A stretch of DNA of 64,000 bases. Origin: Gordonibacter pamelaeae (lineage in GTDB: Bacteria; Actinomycetota; Coriobacteriia; Coriobacteriales; Eggerthellaceae). Below the pieces are notes generated by a model. That model made no database searches. It saw only the letters and a list, made by a program, of their open reading frames with translations, and was not told the DNA's origin. Location of the stretch: NCBI RefSeq assembly GCF_042665095.1, contig NZ_JBHTBV010000013.1, one strand, 5' to 3'. Positions 42,909-50,918 of this stretch are shown piece after piece (the first letter of the stretch is position 1; every line of letters begins with the position of its first letter). Made by a program: the position numbers and the translations under genes.

Positions 42909-45136
42909 CGGCCGAGGTCAAGCCCACGAACTGCCACTATTGCGGCTACTGCTGCGCGTTTCTGGCCACCGTGGAGGATGGCCGCGTGACGGACCTCGTG
43001 CCCGACCCGTCGCGCTACCCCTACGACGAGCGCATCCTGGCGGGCTGCCGCCGCTGGCGCATGAACCTGGATGCGCTGGACGGACCGGACCGCGTGAACT
43101 ACCCGCTGCGCCGCGCAGGCAAGCGCGGCGGCAACGAGTGGGAGCGCGTGAGCTGGGACGAGGCGCTCGACGACATCGCGGCGCGCCTGCGGGCGCTGGC
43201 CGACGAGCACGGCCCGGAGACGCTCGCGAGCGCCATCGGCGGCCCGCATGCCTCGTTCTGGCCGCTGCACCGCTTCATGAACCTGTTCGGCAGCCCCAAC
43301 AACATGGGCATCGGGCAGATCTGCTGGAACCCGCGCATCTGGATGGACGCGCTCACGTTCGGCTGGACCGTGGAGGCCGACATCGTGCCGGGGGTGACGG
43401 AGTGCCTGTTCATATGGGGCACGAACCCGGCTCAGTCCGACAACTCGGCGTTCTGGCGCTCCATCCTGGCGTTCGCGCGCTCGGATGCGGCGCTCGTGGT
43501 CGTCGATCCGCGGCGCACGCAGGCGGCGGCCGTGGCAGACCTCTGGCTGCCCGTGCGGCCGGGAACCGATTGCACGCTGGCGCTGGGCCTTTTACACGTG
43601 ATCATCGGGGAGGGCCTGGTTGACCGCGCGTTCGTGGACGCATGGTGCCACGGGTTCGACGAGCTGGCCGAGCACGTGCGTCCCTACACGCCCGCGCACG
43701 TGGCCGCGGTGTGCGGCCTGCCGGAGGACGACATCGTGCGGGCGGCGCGCCTGTTCGGGCGGGCGGGCGCTGCGGCGCTCGTGTCGGGCCGCGGCGTGGA
43801 CCAGGTGGGCGCGAACGTGGCGCCCACGCACCGCGCCATCTGCTGTTTGCGCGCCGTGACGGGAAACGTGGACAAGCCCGGCTCGTGCGTGCTGGCCGAG
43901 GGGCCGGACTTCGTGTCGGAGATGGAGCTGGAGATGTCCGACGCGCTGGCGCCCGAGAGGCGCGCGCGCTGCCTGAACACGCCCTTCACGCCGCTGCAGT
44001 GCTACGACGGCTACGACCGCGCCCGCAAGCTCACCGAGAAGCTGGGCCGCACGCTGCCGGAGCGCTACCTGACCTCCGCGCTGCCGCACCTCGTGCTGCG
44101 TGCCATGGAGGAGGGCGAGCCGTATCCCGTGCGCGCGCTCATCGTGAACGCCACGAACCCGCTGCTCACCTATGCCGACACGCACCGCGTGTTCGACGCG
44201 CTCATGGGCCTGGACTTGCTGGTGGTGCTGGACTACTATATGACGCCCACGGCCATGATCGCCGACTACGTGCTGCCCGCGGCCGGCGCCATCGAGCGCC
44301 CGGTGCTGCAGGTGCACGGCGGCGTGGCGAACATGGGCTACGGCGGCCCCGCCGCCGTGGAGCCGTACTACGAGCGGCGCACCGACTACGACGTGTTTCG
44401 CGGCTTGGGGCTGCGCCTGGGGCAGGAGGACGCGTGGCCGGAGGAGACGCTCGCCGACGCGTTCGCGGCGCAGCTCGCGCGCGCGGGCATGGACTGGGAC
44501 GCGTTCTGCCAGCTGGGCATCTACTGGCAGCCGCCGGCGCACGCCAAGCACGAGCTGCCGGGCCCCGACGGCCGGCCGCAGGGCTTCGCCACCACCACGG
44601 GCAAGATAGAGCTGGCGAGCGAGTTCCTGCCGACGCTCGGCGGGCCGCGCCTGCCGGAGCCGGCCGCGCCGGCGGCGCCCCTGTGCTCGCCGGAGCTCGT
44701 GGAGGACGCCGAGCGCGCGGGCGGCGCTCATCTGCCGATGATCACCGGCTCGCGCAAGCAGCCCTACAACGCGTCGATGTACTTCAACAACCCGGCCTTC
44801 CGCCAGAAGTCGCCGCACCCGGTGGCGGAGGTGAGCGAGGCCACGGCCGGGCGGCTCGGCCTGAAACCGGGCGATCGCGTGGAGATCGCTACCGACAAGG
44901 GCTCGGCACGCTTTATACTGGAGACCGCGCCCCTGCGCGACGACCTGGTGAACGTGGACTACGGCTGGTGGCATCCCGAGTGGGGGCCGGGCGGCCCCGA
45001 CCTCGGCGGCATGTGGGAGTCGAACGTGAACTGCCTCACGTCGTGCGAGCCGGGCGAGCCGCTGATCGGCACGTGGTCGTACAACGCCATCGACTGCGTC
45101 ATCCGGCGCATCGACGAGCCTTTGAGCTGGGAATAG
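42905..45136 (+). CDS. Molybdopterin oxidoreductase coupled to a CCG-domain protein
   Basis: A 743-residue DMSO-reductase-family enzyme with no Tat signal. The N-terminal cluster motif is C10-x2-C13-x3-C17-x30-C48 (with an additional C16), and the predicted Mo ligand is Cys140 (QICWNPR). The MGD-binding C-terminal domain is intact (DYGWWHPEWGPGG...ESNVNCLTS). Translational coupling with the preceding HdrB-like gene suggests this is its electron partner. Two further genes, DUF2064 and radical SAM, follow with short gaps. The substrate is unknown. Confidence 0.85.
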   Translation: MTAEVKPTNCHYCGYCCAFLATVEDGRVTDLVPDPSRYPYDERILAGCRRWRMNLDALDGPDRVNYPLRRAGKRGGNEWERVSWDEALDDIAARLRALADEHGPETLASAIGGPHASFWPLHRFMNLFGSPNNMGIGQICWNPRIWMDALTFGWTVEADIVPGVTECLFIWGTNPAQSDNSAFWRSILAFARSDAALVVVDPRRTQAAAVADLWLPVRPGTDCTLALGLLHVIIGEGLVDRAFVDAWCHGFDELAEHVRPYTPAHVAAVCGLPEDDIVRAARLFGRAGAAALVSGRGVDQVGANVAPTHRAICCLRAVTGNVDKPGSCVLAEGPDFVSEMELEMSDALAPERRARCLNTPFTPLQCYDGYDRARKLTEKLGRTLPERYLTSALPHLVLRAMEEGEPYPVRALIVNATNPLLTYADTHRVFDALMGLDLLVVLDYYMTPTAMIADYVLPAAGAIERPVLQVHGGVANMGYGGPAAVEPYYERRTDYDVFRGLGLRLGQEDAWPEETLADAFAAQLARAGMDWDAFCQLGIYWQPPAHAKHELPGPDGRPQGFATTTGKIELASEFLPTLGGPRLPEPAAPAAPLCSPELVEDAERAGGAHLPMITGSRKQPYNASMYFNNPAFRQKSPHPVAEVSEATAGRLGLKPGDRVEIATDKGSARFILETAPLRDDLVNVDYGWWHPEWGPGGPDLGGMWESNVNCLTSCEPGEPLIGTWSYNAIDCVIRRIDEPLSWE

Positions 45137-45207
45137 ACGAATTGCCGTGCGCGGAGAGCGCACGCGGGAGACAACTGGTAAGAACGACGAGAAGGAGATA
45201 AGTTCCT

Positions 45208-46074
45208 ATGGCCGAGAAAAAGCAAGCGCTGCTGCTGTTCAGCAAGCCCCCGGTGCCGGGCATGGTGAAGACGCGCCTGACGACCGAGCACGACGGTTTC
45301 CTGAGCCCGGCGCAGGCGGCCGAGTTCTTCAAGCGCAGCCTGTACGACGTGAGCGAGCTTGCCATGCACGCGCTCATGGAGCTGCAGATGGAGAACGACG
45401 CGGCCGTGGCGGCCGACCCGAGCGTCGACAAGGTCACGTACGACTTCTTCGTGTCCACGACGCCCGCCGAGAACGTGGAGCTGATGAAGGAGACCTACGA
45501 CGCCATCGGCCCCTGGCCCATGGAGATCCACTACATGACGGACAAGGGCGCCACGTTCGACGACCACTTCGACTACGCGTTCAAGGAGATCTTCGCGCAG
45601 GGATACGAGCACATCGTGTCCGTGGGCGGCGACATCCCCACCATGCCGAAGTCGCACATCGTGCAGGCGTTCCAGTGGCTCGACTACTTCCAGAGCATCG
45701 GCAAGCCCGGCTTCGTGCAGGCGCCGTGCCAGGAATGCGGCACGTCGCTCGTGGGCTTCAGCCACAACACGCCGATGGACCACCAGGGCGTCTACTACAA
45801 CCTGGACGGCCGCCCGGCGCTCGACGGCTACATGGAGAAGCTGGAGGAGCGCGACGTTCCCTCCGCGTTCCTGTCGCCGGTTGCCGACATCGACGAGAAG
45901 ACCGACCTCGCGCACGCCATCTCGTGCATGCGCGCCATCAAGCAGGCGGCCGTGTTCCAGACCGACCTGTTCGTGCCGCAGCGCGTGCTGGACTGGGTCG
46001 ATTACATGGGCATCCAGGTGATCACCCCGCCGAACGACGAGCACGACCCGCGCCAGTACATCGACCAGGAATAG
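45208..46074 (+). CDS. DUF2064 / TIGR04282-type glycosyltransferase-like protein
   Basis: A 288-residue protein of the DUF2064 group (GT-A-like fold). It has LLLFSKPPVPGMVKTRL at the N-terminus, equivalent to the K-x-P-x-x-G-x-V-K-T-R-L signature, and VGGDIPTMPKSHIVQAF in the middle, equivalent to the usual GSDxP. Members are often found in arsenosugar and radical SAM clusters, where they are proposed to transfer sugars. An AAGGAGATAAG site precedes the ATG. It lies between the Mo enzyme and the radical SAM gene. Confidence 0.8.
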   Translation: MAEKKQALLLFSKPPVPGMVKTRLTTEHDGFLSPAQAAEFFKRSLYDVSELAMHALMELQMENDAAVAADPSVDKVTYDFFVSTTPAENVELMKETYDAIGPWPMEIHYMTDKGATFDDHFDYAFKEIFAQGYEHIVSVGGDIPTMPKSHIVQAFQWLDYFQSIGKPGFVQAPCQECGTSLVGFSHNTPMDHQGVYYNLDGRPALDGYMEKLEERDVPSAFLSPVADIDEKTDLAHAISCMRAIKQAAVFQTDLFVPQRVLDWVDYMGIQVITPPNDEHDPRQYIDQE

Positions 46075-46087
46075 CAGGAGCGCCGCC

Positions 46088-47446
46088 ATGGGAGCGAACG
46101 AGAACACGGCGGCCGATCCGGCCGCGCAGCGCACGCCGCTGCACAAGACCACGGCGCTCTGCCCGGATTGCCTGGACGAGCTGCCGGCCGAGGTGTACGC
46201 CGACGCCGAGGGCGTCGTGTGGATGGAGCGCACCTGCCCCGACCACGGGAGGCTGGCCACGCGCATGTGGCCCGACGCCGAGCACTACCAGTGGCTGCGC
46301 TCGCTCGCGTTCCCGATGACGGCGCCGCAGAACACCCTTGCCGCCACGGCCCCGTGCCCGCACGGCTGCGGCACGTGCAGCCGCCACCAGCGGCGCGGCA
46401 CGCTGCTGGAGATCGAGGTCACGCGCAACTGCAACCTGCATTGCCCCGTGTGCTTCATGAGCGCCGAGACGGGCGAGGGAGACCCCACGCTGGCCGAGAT
46501 CTCCGACATGTACGACGTCATCGCGAATGCGGTGGGCACCGACGGCGCCGTGCAGATCACGGGCGGCGAGCCCACGTGTCGCAAGGACTTGCCCGAGATC
46601 ATCCGCATGGGCCGCGAGAAGGGCTTCTGGGGCATCGAGGTCAACACGAACGGCCTGGTCATAGCCGCGCGCGACGGGTATCTGGAAGAGCTCGTGTGGG
46701 CGGGGCTCACCGGCGTGTACCTGTCGTTCGACGGCCTCACGGGCGAGGTGTACGAGGGCACGTGCGGGCGCGACATCCTGGACGTGAAGATGCGCGTCAT
46801 CGAGCGGTGCCGCGAGGTGGGCATCCAGGTGGTGCTGTCCGTGGCCGTGGTGGCGGGCCTGAACGACGGGCAGCTGGGCGACCTCTTGCGCTTCTGCCTG
46901 GACAACGCCGACGTGGTGGCAGGCTTGGCCCTGCAGCCGGCGTTCACGTCGGGCCGCTTCGACGCCGAGCGCGCCCTGCCCATGAGCTCGGGCGACGTGA
47001 TCTTCCAGCTGGCCGAGCAGTCAGACGGGCTCATCGAGCCGCGCGACGTGTGGCCGCTCGGGTGCTCGAACCCGCTGTGCGACACGGGCGTGTTCTTCGT
47101 GAAGGGCGAGCCTCCCGCGGGCGTGCCGGCGCATCCGTCCGGGTTCTACCCGGCCACGCGCGCCATGACGATGGAGGAGTACCACGCGGGGTACTCGCCC
47201 GACAGCCCGCAGGGCTCGGTGTTCCTGGACATCCTGGACAAGAAGGGCGTCGAGGTGGCGAGCGGGCTCTCCGTGGTCATCATGAACTACATGGACGCGG
47301 TGTCCATGGACACGCAGCGCCTGCGCGAGTGCTCCATGATGGTGACGGTGCCCGACGGACGCGCCATCCCGTTCTGCTCGTACCATCTGACCGATTCCGC
47401 CGGGCGGCGCGTGTACCCGCCGTGGTGCAAGGAGGAGCTGCGGTAA
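46088..47446 (+). CDS. Radical SAM enzyme, Tes/MJ0619-like
   Basis: A 452-residue radical SAM protein. It has an N-terminal rubredoxin-like pair (CPDC at 25-28 and CPDHG at 50-54), a middle CPHGCGTC motif, the radical SAM cluster motif C115-x3-C119-x2-C122, and the GGEPT motif. C-terminal cysteines (GCSNPLC and PFCSYH) may bind further clusters. This layout is that of the MJ0619/tetraether-synthase (Tes) group, which acts on lipids and other inert carbon. The reaction here is unknown. GCAGGAG precedes the ATG, only 13 bases after the DUF2064 gene. Confidence 0.82.
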   Translation: MGANENTAADPAAQRTPLHKTTALCPDCLDELPAEVYADAEGVVWMERTCPDHGRLATRMWPDAEHYQWLRSLAFPMTAPQNTLAATAPCPHGCGTCSRHQRRGTLLEIEVTRNCNLHCPVCFMSAETGEGDPTLAEISDMYDVIANAVGTDGAVQITGGEPTCRKDLPEIIRMGREKGFWGIEVNTNGLVIAARDGYLEELVWAGLTGVYLSFDGLTGEVYEGTCGRDILDVKMRVIERCREVGIQVVLSVAVVAGLNDGQLGDLLRFCLDNADVVAGLALQPAFTSGRFDAERALPMSSGDVIFQLAEQSDGLIEPRDVWPLGCSNPLCDTGVFFVKGEPPAGVPAHPSGFYPATRAMTMEEYHAGYSPDSPQGSVFLDILDKKGVEVASGLSVVIMNYMDAVSMDTQRLRECSMMVTVPDGRAIPFCSYHLTDSAGRRVYPPWCKEELR

Positions 47447-47466
47447 CTTGCTCGACCTGCGGGGCA

Positions 47467-47530
47467 CGGGGCCTTGGACATGCGGGTCGTGCTCGGTCAG
47501 TCCTGGCTCGCACGAACGCCCAAGGCCCCG
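47467..47530 (+). terminator. Long imperfect hairpin after the radical SAM gene
   Basis: CGGGGCCTTGG (47467-47477) pairs with CCAAGGCCCCG (47520-47530); the enclosed region has additional partial pairing (CGTGC/GCACG). Confidence 0.65.
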
Positions 47531-47569
47531 CTTGGGGAGTGAACGGAAATTAGTGGTGGCTTACACCGC

Positions 47570-47604
47570 AGGGCAATGGTGTGCCGGTAGCACAGCATTG
47601 CCCT
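47570..47604. other. 15-bp hairpin at the left edge of the low-GC island
   Basis: AGGGCAATG...GTGC (47570-47584) pairs with GCACA...CATTGCCCT (47590-47604) with one mismatch and a 5-base loop. It may be the terminator for the minus-strand zinc-ribbon gene. Confidence 0.5.
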
Positions 47605-47652
47605 TACCGCGTTCGGGGACTGAGTCAATGAGTGCATTATCGGTAACCTCTG

Positions 47653-47892
47653 CTAATCGGGCGAGGGCTGCGACGACGTCGAATGTTTAGAGGAGCATGA
47701 GAGTGGAGATTTGCTCGCTTTGGACGTCGGTGCTCCCGTAGGGGCGGGGAGGAGGTCCCCGCACTTCAAGCAATATACAAGGTGCGGAGAATTAAGCGCT
47801 CCGCACATCAGACAGATTCCCCGCTCAACAATTTTTCGAGAGGTATGCGTGCATTTTCCGCATCCGCAGCAAGCGTAGCCGCAGCCCATCAT
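47653..47892 (-). CDS. Small zinc-ribbon protein coupled to an MFS carrier
   Basis: A 79-residue protein with a Cys-rich N-terminus (CGYACCGCGKC), a zinc ribbon (CLMCG and CLKCGDLLP, 14 residues apart), and a Ser/Pro/Lys-rich tail. The ribbon resembles those of the FRPP-type proteins beside the other molybdoenzymes, but the FRPP start is missing. Its ATG overlaps the stop of the upstream MFS gene (ATGA), and AAGGAAC precedes it. It probably belongs to the dehydroxylase-type island. Confidence 0.65.
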   Translation of the reverse strand: MMGCGYACCGCGKCTHTSRKIVERGICLMCGALNSPHLVYCLKCGDLLPAPTGAPTSKASKSPLSCSSKHSTSSQPSPD

Positions 47893-49142
47893 TTTGTTCC
47901 TTCAGTTGTCAGCCTGCATTCTGCTTCTACACGCCCTTTTTCGGCAACGGATAAAAGCGAGATTCCTGCGAACGCAACCATGCAAGCAATGCTTGCAACC
48001 AGGAAAGCGTCATGGCCGAAGGAGCCCCCGGTTATAGATAGAATTATTTCAATTATAAATGAGCCAAGAAACTGCCCAAGGAATTGCACGGTAACACCCA
48101 AAGAAGTGTAGCGGGACGATCCTCCTTGCTCCCTCATCGAAAAGCTGTTAAAGAAACCAGCAAGTGTTGCCGCGGCCGATATTCCCAAAAGGCCAGAACC
48201 TGCAAAAATGGCGGTAAGGGAATTGGAAGAGTAAATGATCATCAAGGATAGAGCCCCTACCAGCGTAGTTATCGGTAGGGTGAATGTTCTTAGCTTTCCG
48301 AAGAGGGGGCCATATAGCACGCCAGCCAGCATGCCAGTAACCGTATGTGCCGACAGGCATAGACCTGCCACTTCGGCACCGCCATACCCGCTTTCAGAAA
48401 CGATTATAGATATATTGTTTACAAAGGTAATAATGCAAGTCATGTAGACAAAGAGGCAGAGGTATGAAGCGACGATCCCTAGCGGAAGGCGCGGTTGCTT
48501 TCCCGTGGGCGCAAGATACCGTTTCTCGCTTGATGCGTCGTCACCAGTTCCTGCTTCATCGCGCGCTGCCGTAGCTGGCGGATTGGGCAAGGCGAAGAAC
48601 GCAAATGCGAGGACCGCTAGCGAGATGAAGTAGGCCAAAAAGCAATAATGCCAGTCTGCAGCGCCCAAATAGCCACCGATTGTTTGAAACGCAACGCCGC
48701 CTATACTGCCTGAAGTCTGAACCAAACCAAGCATGGAAGCACGCTCTTTCCCTTTATAAAAACTGTTGATCAAACTCATCACCATAGGTACGAGGCATCC
48801 AACCGCAATACCGAAGCAGAAGCGCATTGCGATGATGAGGGGGATGTTGTCCCCCAGCATGCAAGGGGTGATACCGGCAAGGCAGAATAAGGCAATTGAA
48901 AAGAGGGTCAAAGCTCTTTTCTCGAAGTGCCTTTCTATATGCTCGTAGAAAGCTGAAGTCAACGCGATGGATAAAAACGGCATTGTCGAGATAAGCATGA
49001 CGGTCGCCGCCGCGTATTGCGGATTTTCGGAGATGATGGTCGAAATGACGGGTGCAACCGCACCTCCTCCAATTTCCTGCAGAGCGACTGCAAGAATCAC
49101 GGCTTTCAGGACAAGGGGGTTTCTCGTTCCTTTGATCGCCAT
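47889..49142 (-). CDS. MFS transporter of the low-GC island
   Basis: A 417-residue, 12-helix MFS carrier with AAIE-poor loops and no clear substrate signature. It is related to the adjacent carrier at 49281-50537 (the shared pattern is GIIVGC/GLGLGIYC, QTSGSIGGVAFQTIGGYLGAADWH versus QVSASLGTVAFQTVAGFLAAIDWH). The start at 49142 is chosen because AAAGGACGG precedes it; the longer frame has no such site. Two carriers next to a dehydroxylase-type enzyme suggest substrate uptake and product export. Confidence 0.8.
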   Translation of the reverse strand: MAIKGTRNPLVLKAVILAVALQEIGGGAVAPVISTIISENPQYAAATVMLISTMPFLSIALTSAFYEHIERHFEKRALTLFSIALFCLAGITPCMLGDNIPLIIAMRFCFGIAVGCLVPMVMSLINSFYKGKERASMLGLVQTSGSIGGVAFQTIGGYLGAADWHYCFLAYFISLAVLAFAFFALPNPPATAARDEAGTGDDASSEKRYLAPTGKQPRLPLGIVASYLCLFVYMTCIITFVNNISIIVSESGYGGAEVAGLCLSAHTVTGMLAGVLYGPLFGKLRTFTLPITTLVGALSLMIIYSSNSLTAIFAGSGLLGISAAATLAGFFNSFSMREQGGSSRYTSLGVTVQFLGQFLGSFIIEIILSITGGSFGHDAFLVASIACMVAFAGISLLSVAEKGRVEAECRLTTEGTK

Positions 49143-49210
49143 GGTGGCGCCGTCCTTTCTTGGAATTCCGTCCCAATTTTTCATACGTACGCGCCATGGC
49201 GCGACTTTCG

Positions 49211-49250
49211 CAAAGCCCCGCTGGCAATCTAGGCAATCAGCGGGGCTTTG
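49211..49250 (-). terminator. Terminator between the two MFS genes
   Basis: Perfect 13-bp arms CAAAGCCCCGCTG (49211-49223) and complement (49238-49250). It lies after the stop of the minus-strand carrier at 49281. Confidence 0.85.
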
Positions 49251-49280
49251 GGCGACATTGATGAAACGAAACCGCTCGAT

Positions 49281-50537
49281 TTACTCGGGATCAACCCGCT
49301 CAAGCAAAGCTGCTTGACGCTTCTTTGAGCCGGAAACGGATTGAATAAGATGGGCGACGGCGAGAATTCCGAATATGATGGCGTAGAACAGGAACGGATC
49401 GGTGCCGTTGGTGTAATTTAAGCCGATGAGATTGCAGGCGGCGGGTGCCCAGTAGCCAAGAAGGAACTGGGAGCCGAACTGAAGGGCTACAGCGATGGAG
49501 CATGCCATGCCAGCCGCCACGGGAGCGGCGTACTTGCCGATAAGTTGGAAGAGCGAGGCGCAGGTCCATGGGGCCGCGAAGCCAAGCAGGCCAGCGCCAA
49601 TGACGACCATGGTCAGGTTACTTGCGAAGCCGAGGCAGAGGTATGCGACGCAGGCGAATACGGCGGCTACAAATGGCAGATATTCCGTGAATCGCTTGAA
49701 GATTGCGCCGAAGATGATGCCGGCCACAATACCGCAAATGGTATGGACGTTCAATGCGGTCGCGGCATCAACCGCGGTGCCGAAGCCTTTGCTTTCAATG
49801 ACGATGGATGCATTCATCATAAGAAGCGCAATGCCGCCCACGAACAGGAAGATTTCGACCCAGTAACAGATAACGATCGGCGGAAACTTCTGGGAGAAAG
49901 ACAATGCGGCTCGTGCGGCTTTCTCATCTTCGGTAACCTTGCTTGCTGCAGCGGCTTCTTCGGTGGTTTTCACGTTCTTGGGCAACAATACCAAAGCGAT
50001 TACACAGGCCACGATAGAGATAAGCGCGATGTACATAACCATATGCCAGTCAATGGCTGCAAGGAAGCCGGCGACCGTCTGGAACGCGACGGTGCCGAGG
50101 GAGGCGGAAACCTGAACGAAGCCGTTCAAACTTGCACCTTCGTTACCTTGGAAGTTTTCGGCGATAAGGGCGACGGGCAGGGAGCAGTATATGCCGAGCC
50201 CTAGTCCGAGAACGATGCGGCACGCCAAAATCGCGGGAATATCGGTGCCAAGGAACGCAGGGGCAACACCGCCTGCGACGTACAAGACGGTTGCGGCAAC
50301 CAAAAGGGTGCGCGAAGAAAACCTGCGGGAGAGAAAACCGTAAGTAAGAGAGGTGGCAACTATGCCGACGGTCGGATAAGTTTGGATCATGGAAATAAGC
50401 GTTGGGTCATAGCCTGGACAATCTGCGATGATGTTCGCGATAATGGGACCAGTGGATGACTGACCATACATCACGAATGCGATGATGAGGATGGCAAACG
50501 AGATCAGTCTTGAGTTCTTGGCCGTTTTTTCTGACAT
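49281..50537 (-). CDS. MFS transporter divergent from the dehydroxylase-type operon
   Basis: A 418-residue, 12-helix carrier, paralogous to its neighbour at 47889-49142. It has an AAGGAGGAG ribosome binding site before the ATG at 50537. The upstream frame extension (to 50753) crosses the intergenic operator region and is not coding. Its divergent orientation to the Mo subunit gene at 50919 and the 25-bp palindrome between them suggest joint control. The substrate is presumably the substrate or product of the dehydroxylase-type enzyme. Confidence 0.8.
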   Translation of the reverse strand: MSEKTAKNSRLISFAILIIAFVMYGQSSTGPIIANIIADCPGYDPTLISMIQTYPTVGIVATSLTYGFLSRRFSSRTLLVAATVLYVAGGVAPAFLGTDIPAILACRIVLGLGLGIYCSLPVALIAENFQGNEGASLNGFVQVSASLGTVAFQTVAGFLAAIDWHMVMYIALISIVACVIALVLLPKNVKTTEEAAAASKVTEDEKAARAALSFSQKFPPIVICYWVEIFLFVGGIALLMMNASIVIESKGFGTAVDAATALNVHTICGIVAGIIFGAIFKRFTEYLPFVAAVFACVAYLCLGFASNLTMVVIGAGLLGFAAPWTCASLFQLIGKYAAPVAAGMACSIAVALQFGSQFLLGYWAPAACNLIGLNYTNGTDPFLFYAIIFGILAVAHLIQSVSGSKKRQAALLERVDPE

Positions 50538-50741
50538 GAATGACTCCTCCTTTATTGTTTTACTAGTTCGTGGCTTGTGAGCCAACGAGGGAATATCCCT
50601 CTGCGAACCCCCTCTTAGTGTTTTGCATTGGCGGTCTAGGGAAGCCGTCTTCGATGATTGCAGAAGCGATGCAGCGGCCCAACAGACCTGCTGCGTGAAA
50701 CGAGCGAGTGCCCAATCGATTTCAGAAAAATAATGTGGCGG

Positions 50742-50766
50742 CATCTCATACACGGTGTATGAGATG
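50742..50766. promoter_or_regulatory. Candidate operator: 12-bp perfect palindrome
   Basis: CATCTCATACAC (50742-50753), one central base, GTGTATGAGATG (50755-50766). It lies between the divergent MFS and Mo subunit genes, about 150 bases before the Mo start codon. It is a likely site for the LuxR-type regulator encoded at 53729-55270. The TCATAC core also appears in the shared cis-element elsewhere in the window, but with other spacing. Confidence 0.6.
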
Positions 50767-50918
50767 GGAAGATTTTTCCGACGTCAGGCAAGGAGATACC
50801 GACGCTGCCGGGATAAATAGTGCACCGAGGCTGTTCCCGGGCGGCCGCCGTGGTCTTAGCATTCGGGTGGGGTTGGGAAGCCCGGTATTTCTTGACGAAC
50901 GAACGAGAGGAGAAAACG

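Noticed and set aside
47540..47660. Possible tRNA or attachment site at the left island edge
   Set aside because: The hairpin does not fit a cloverleaf, and no copy of its sequence appears at the right edge of the island.
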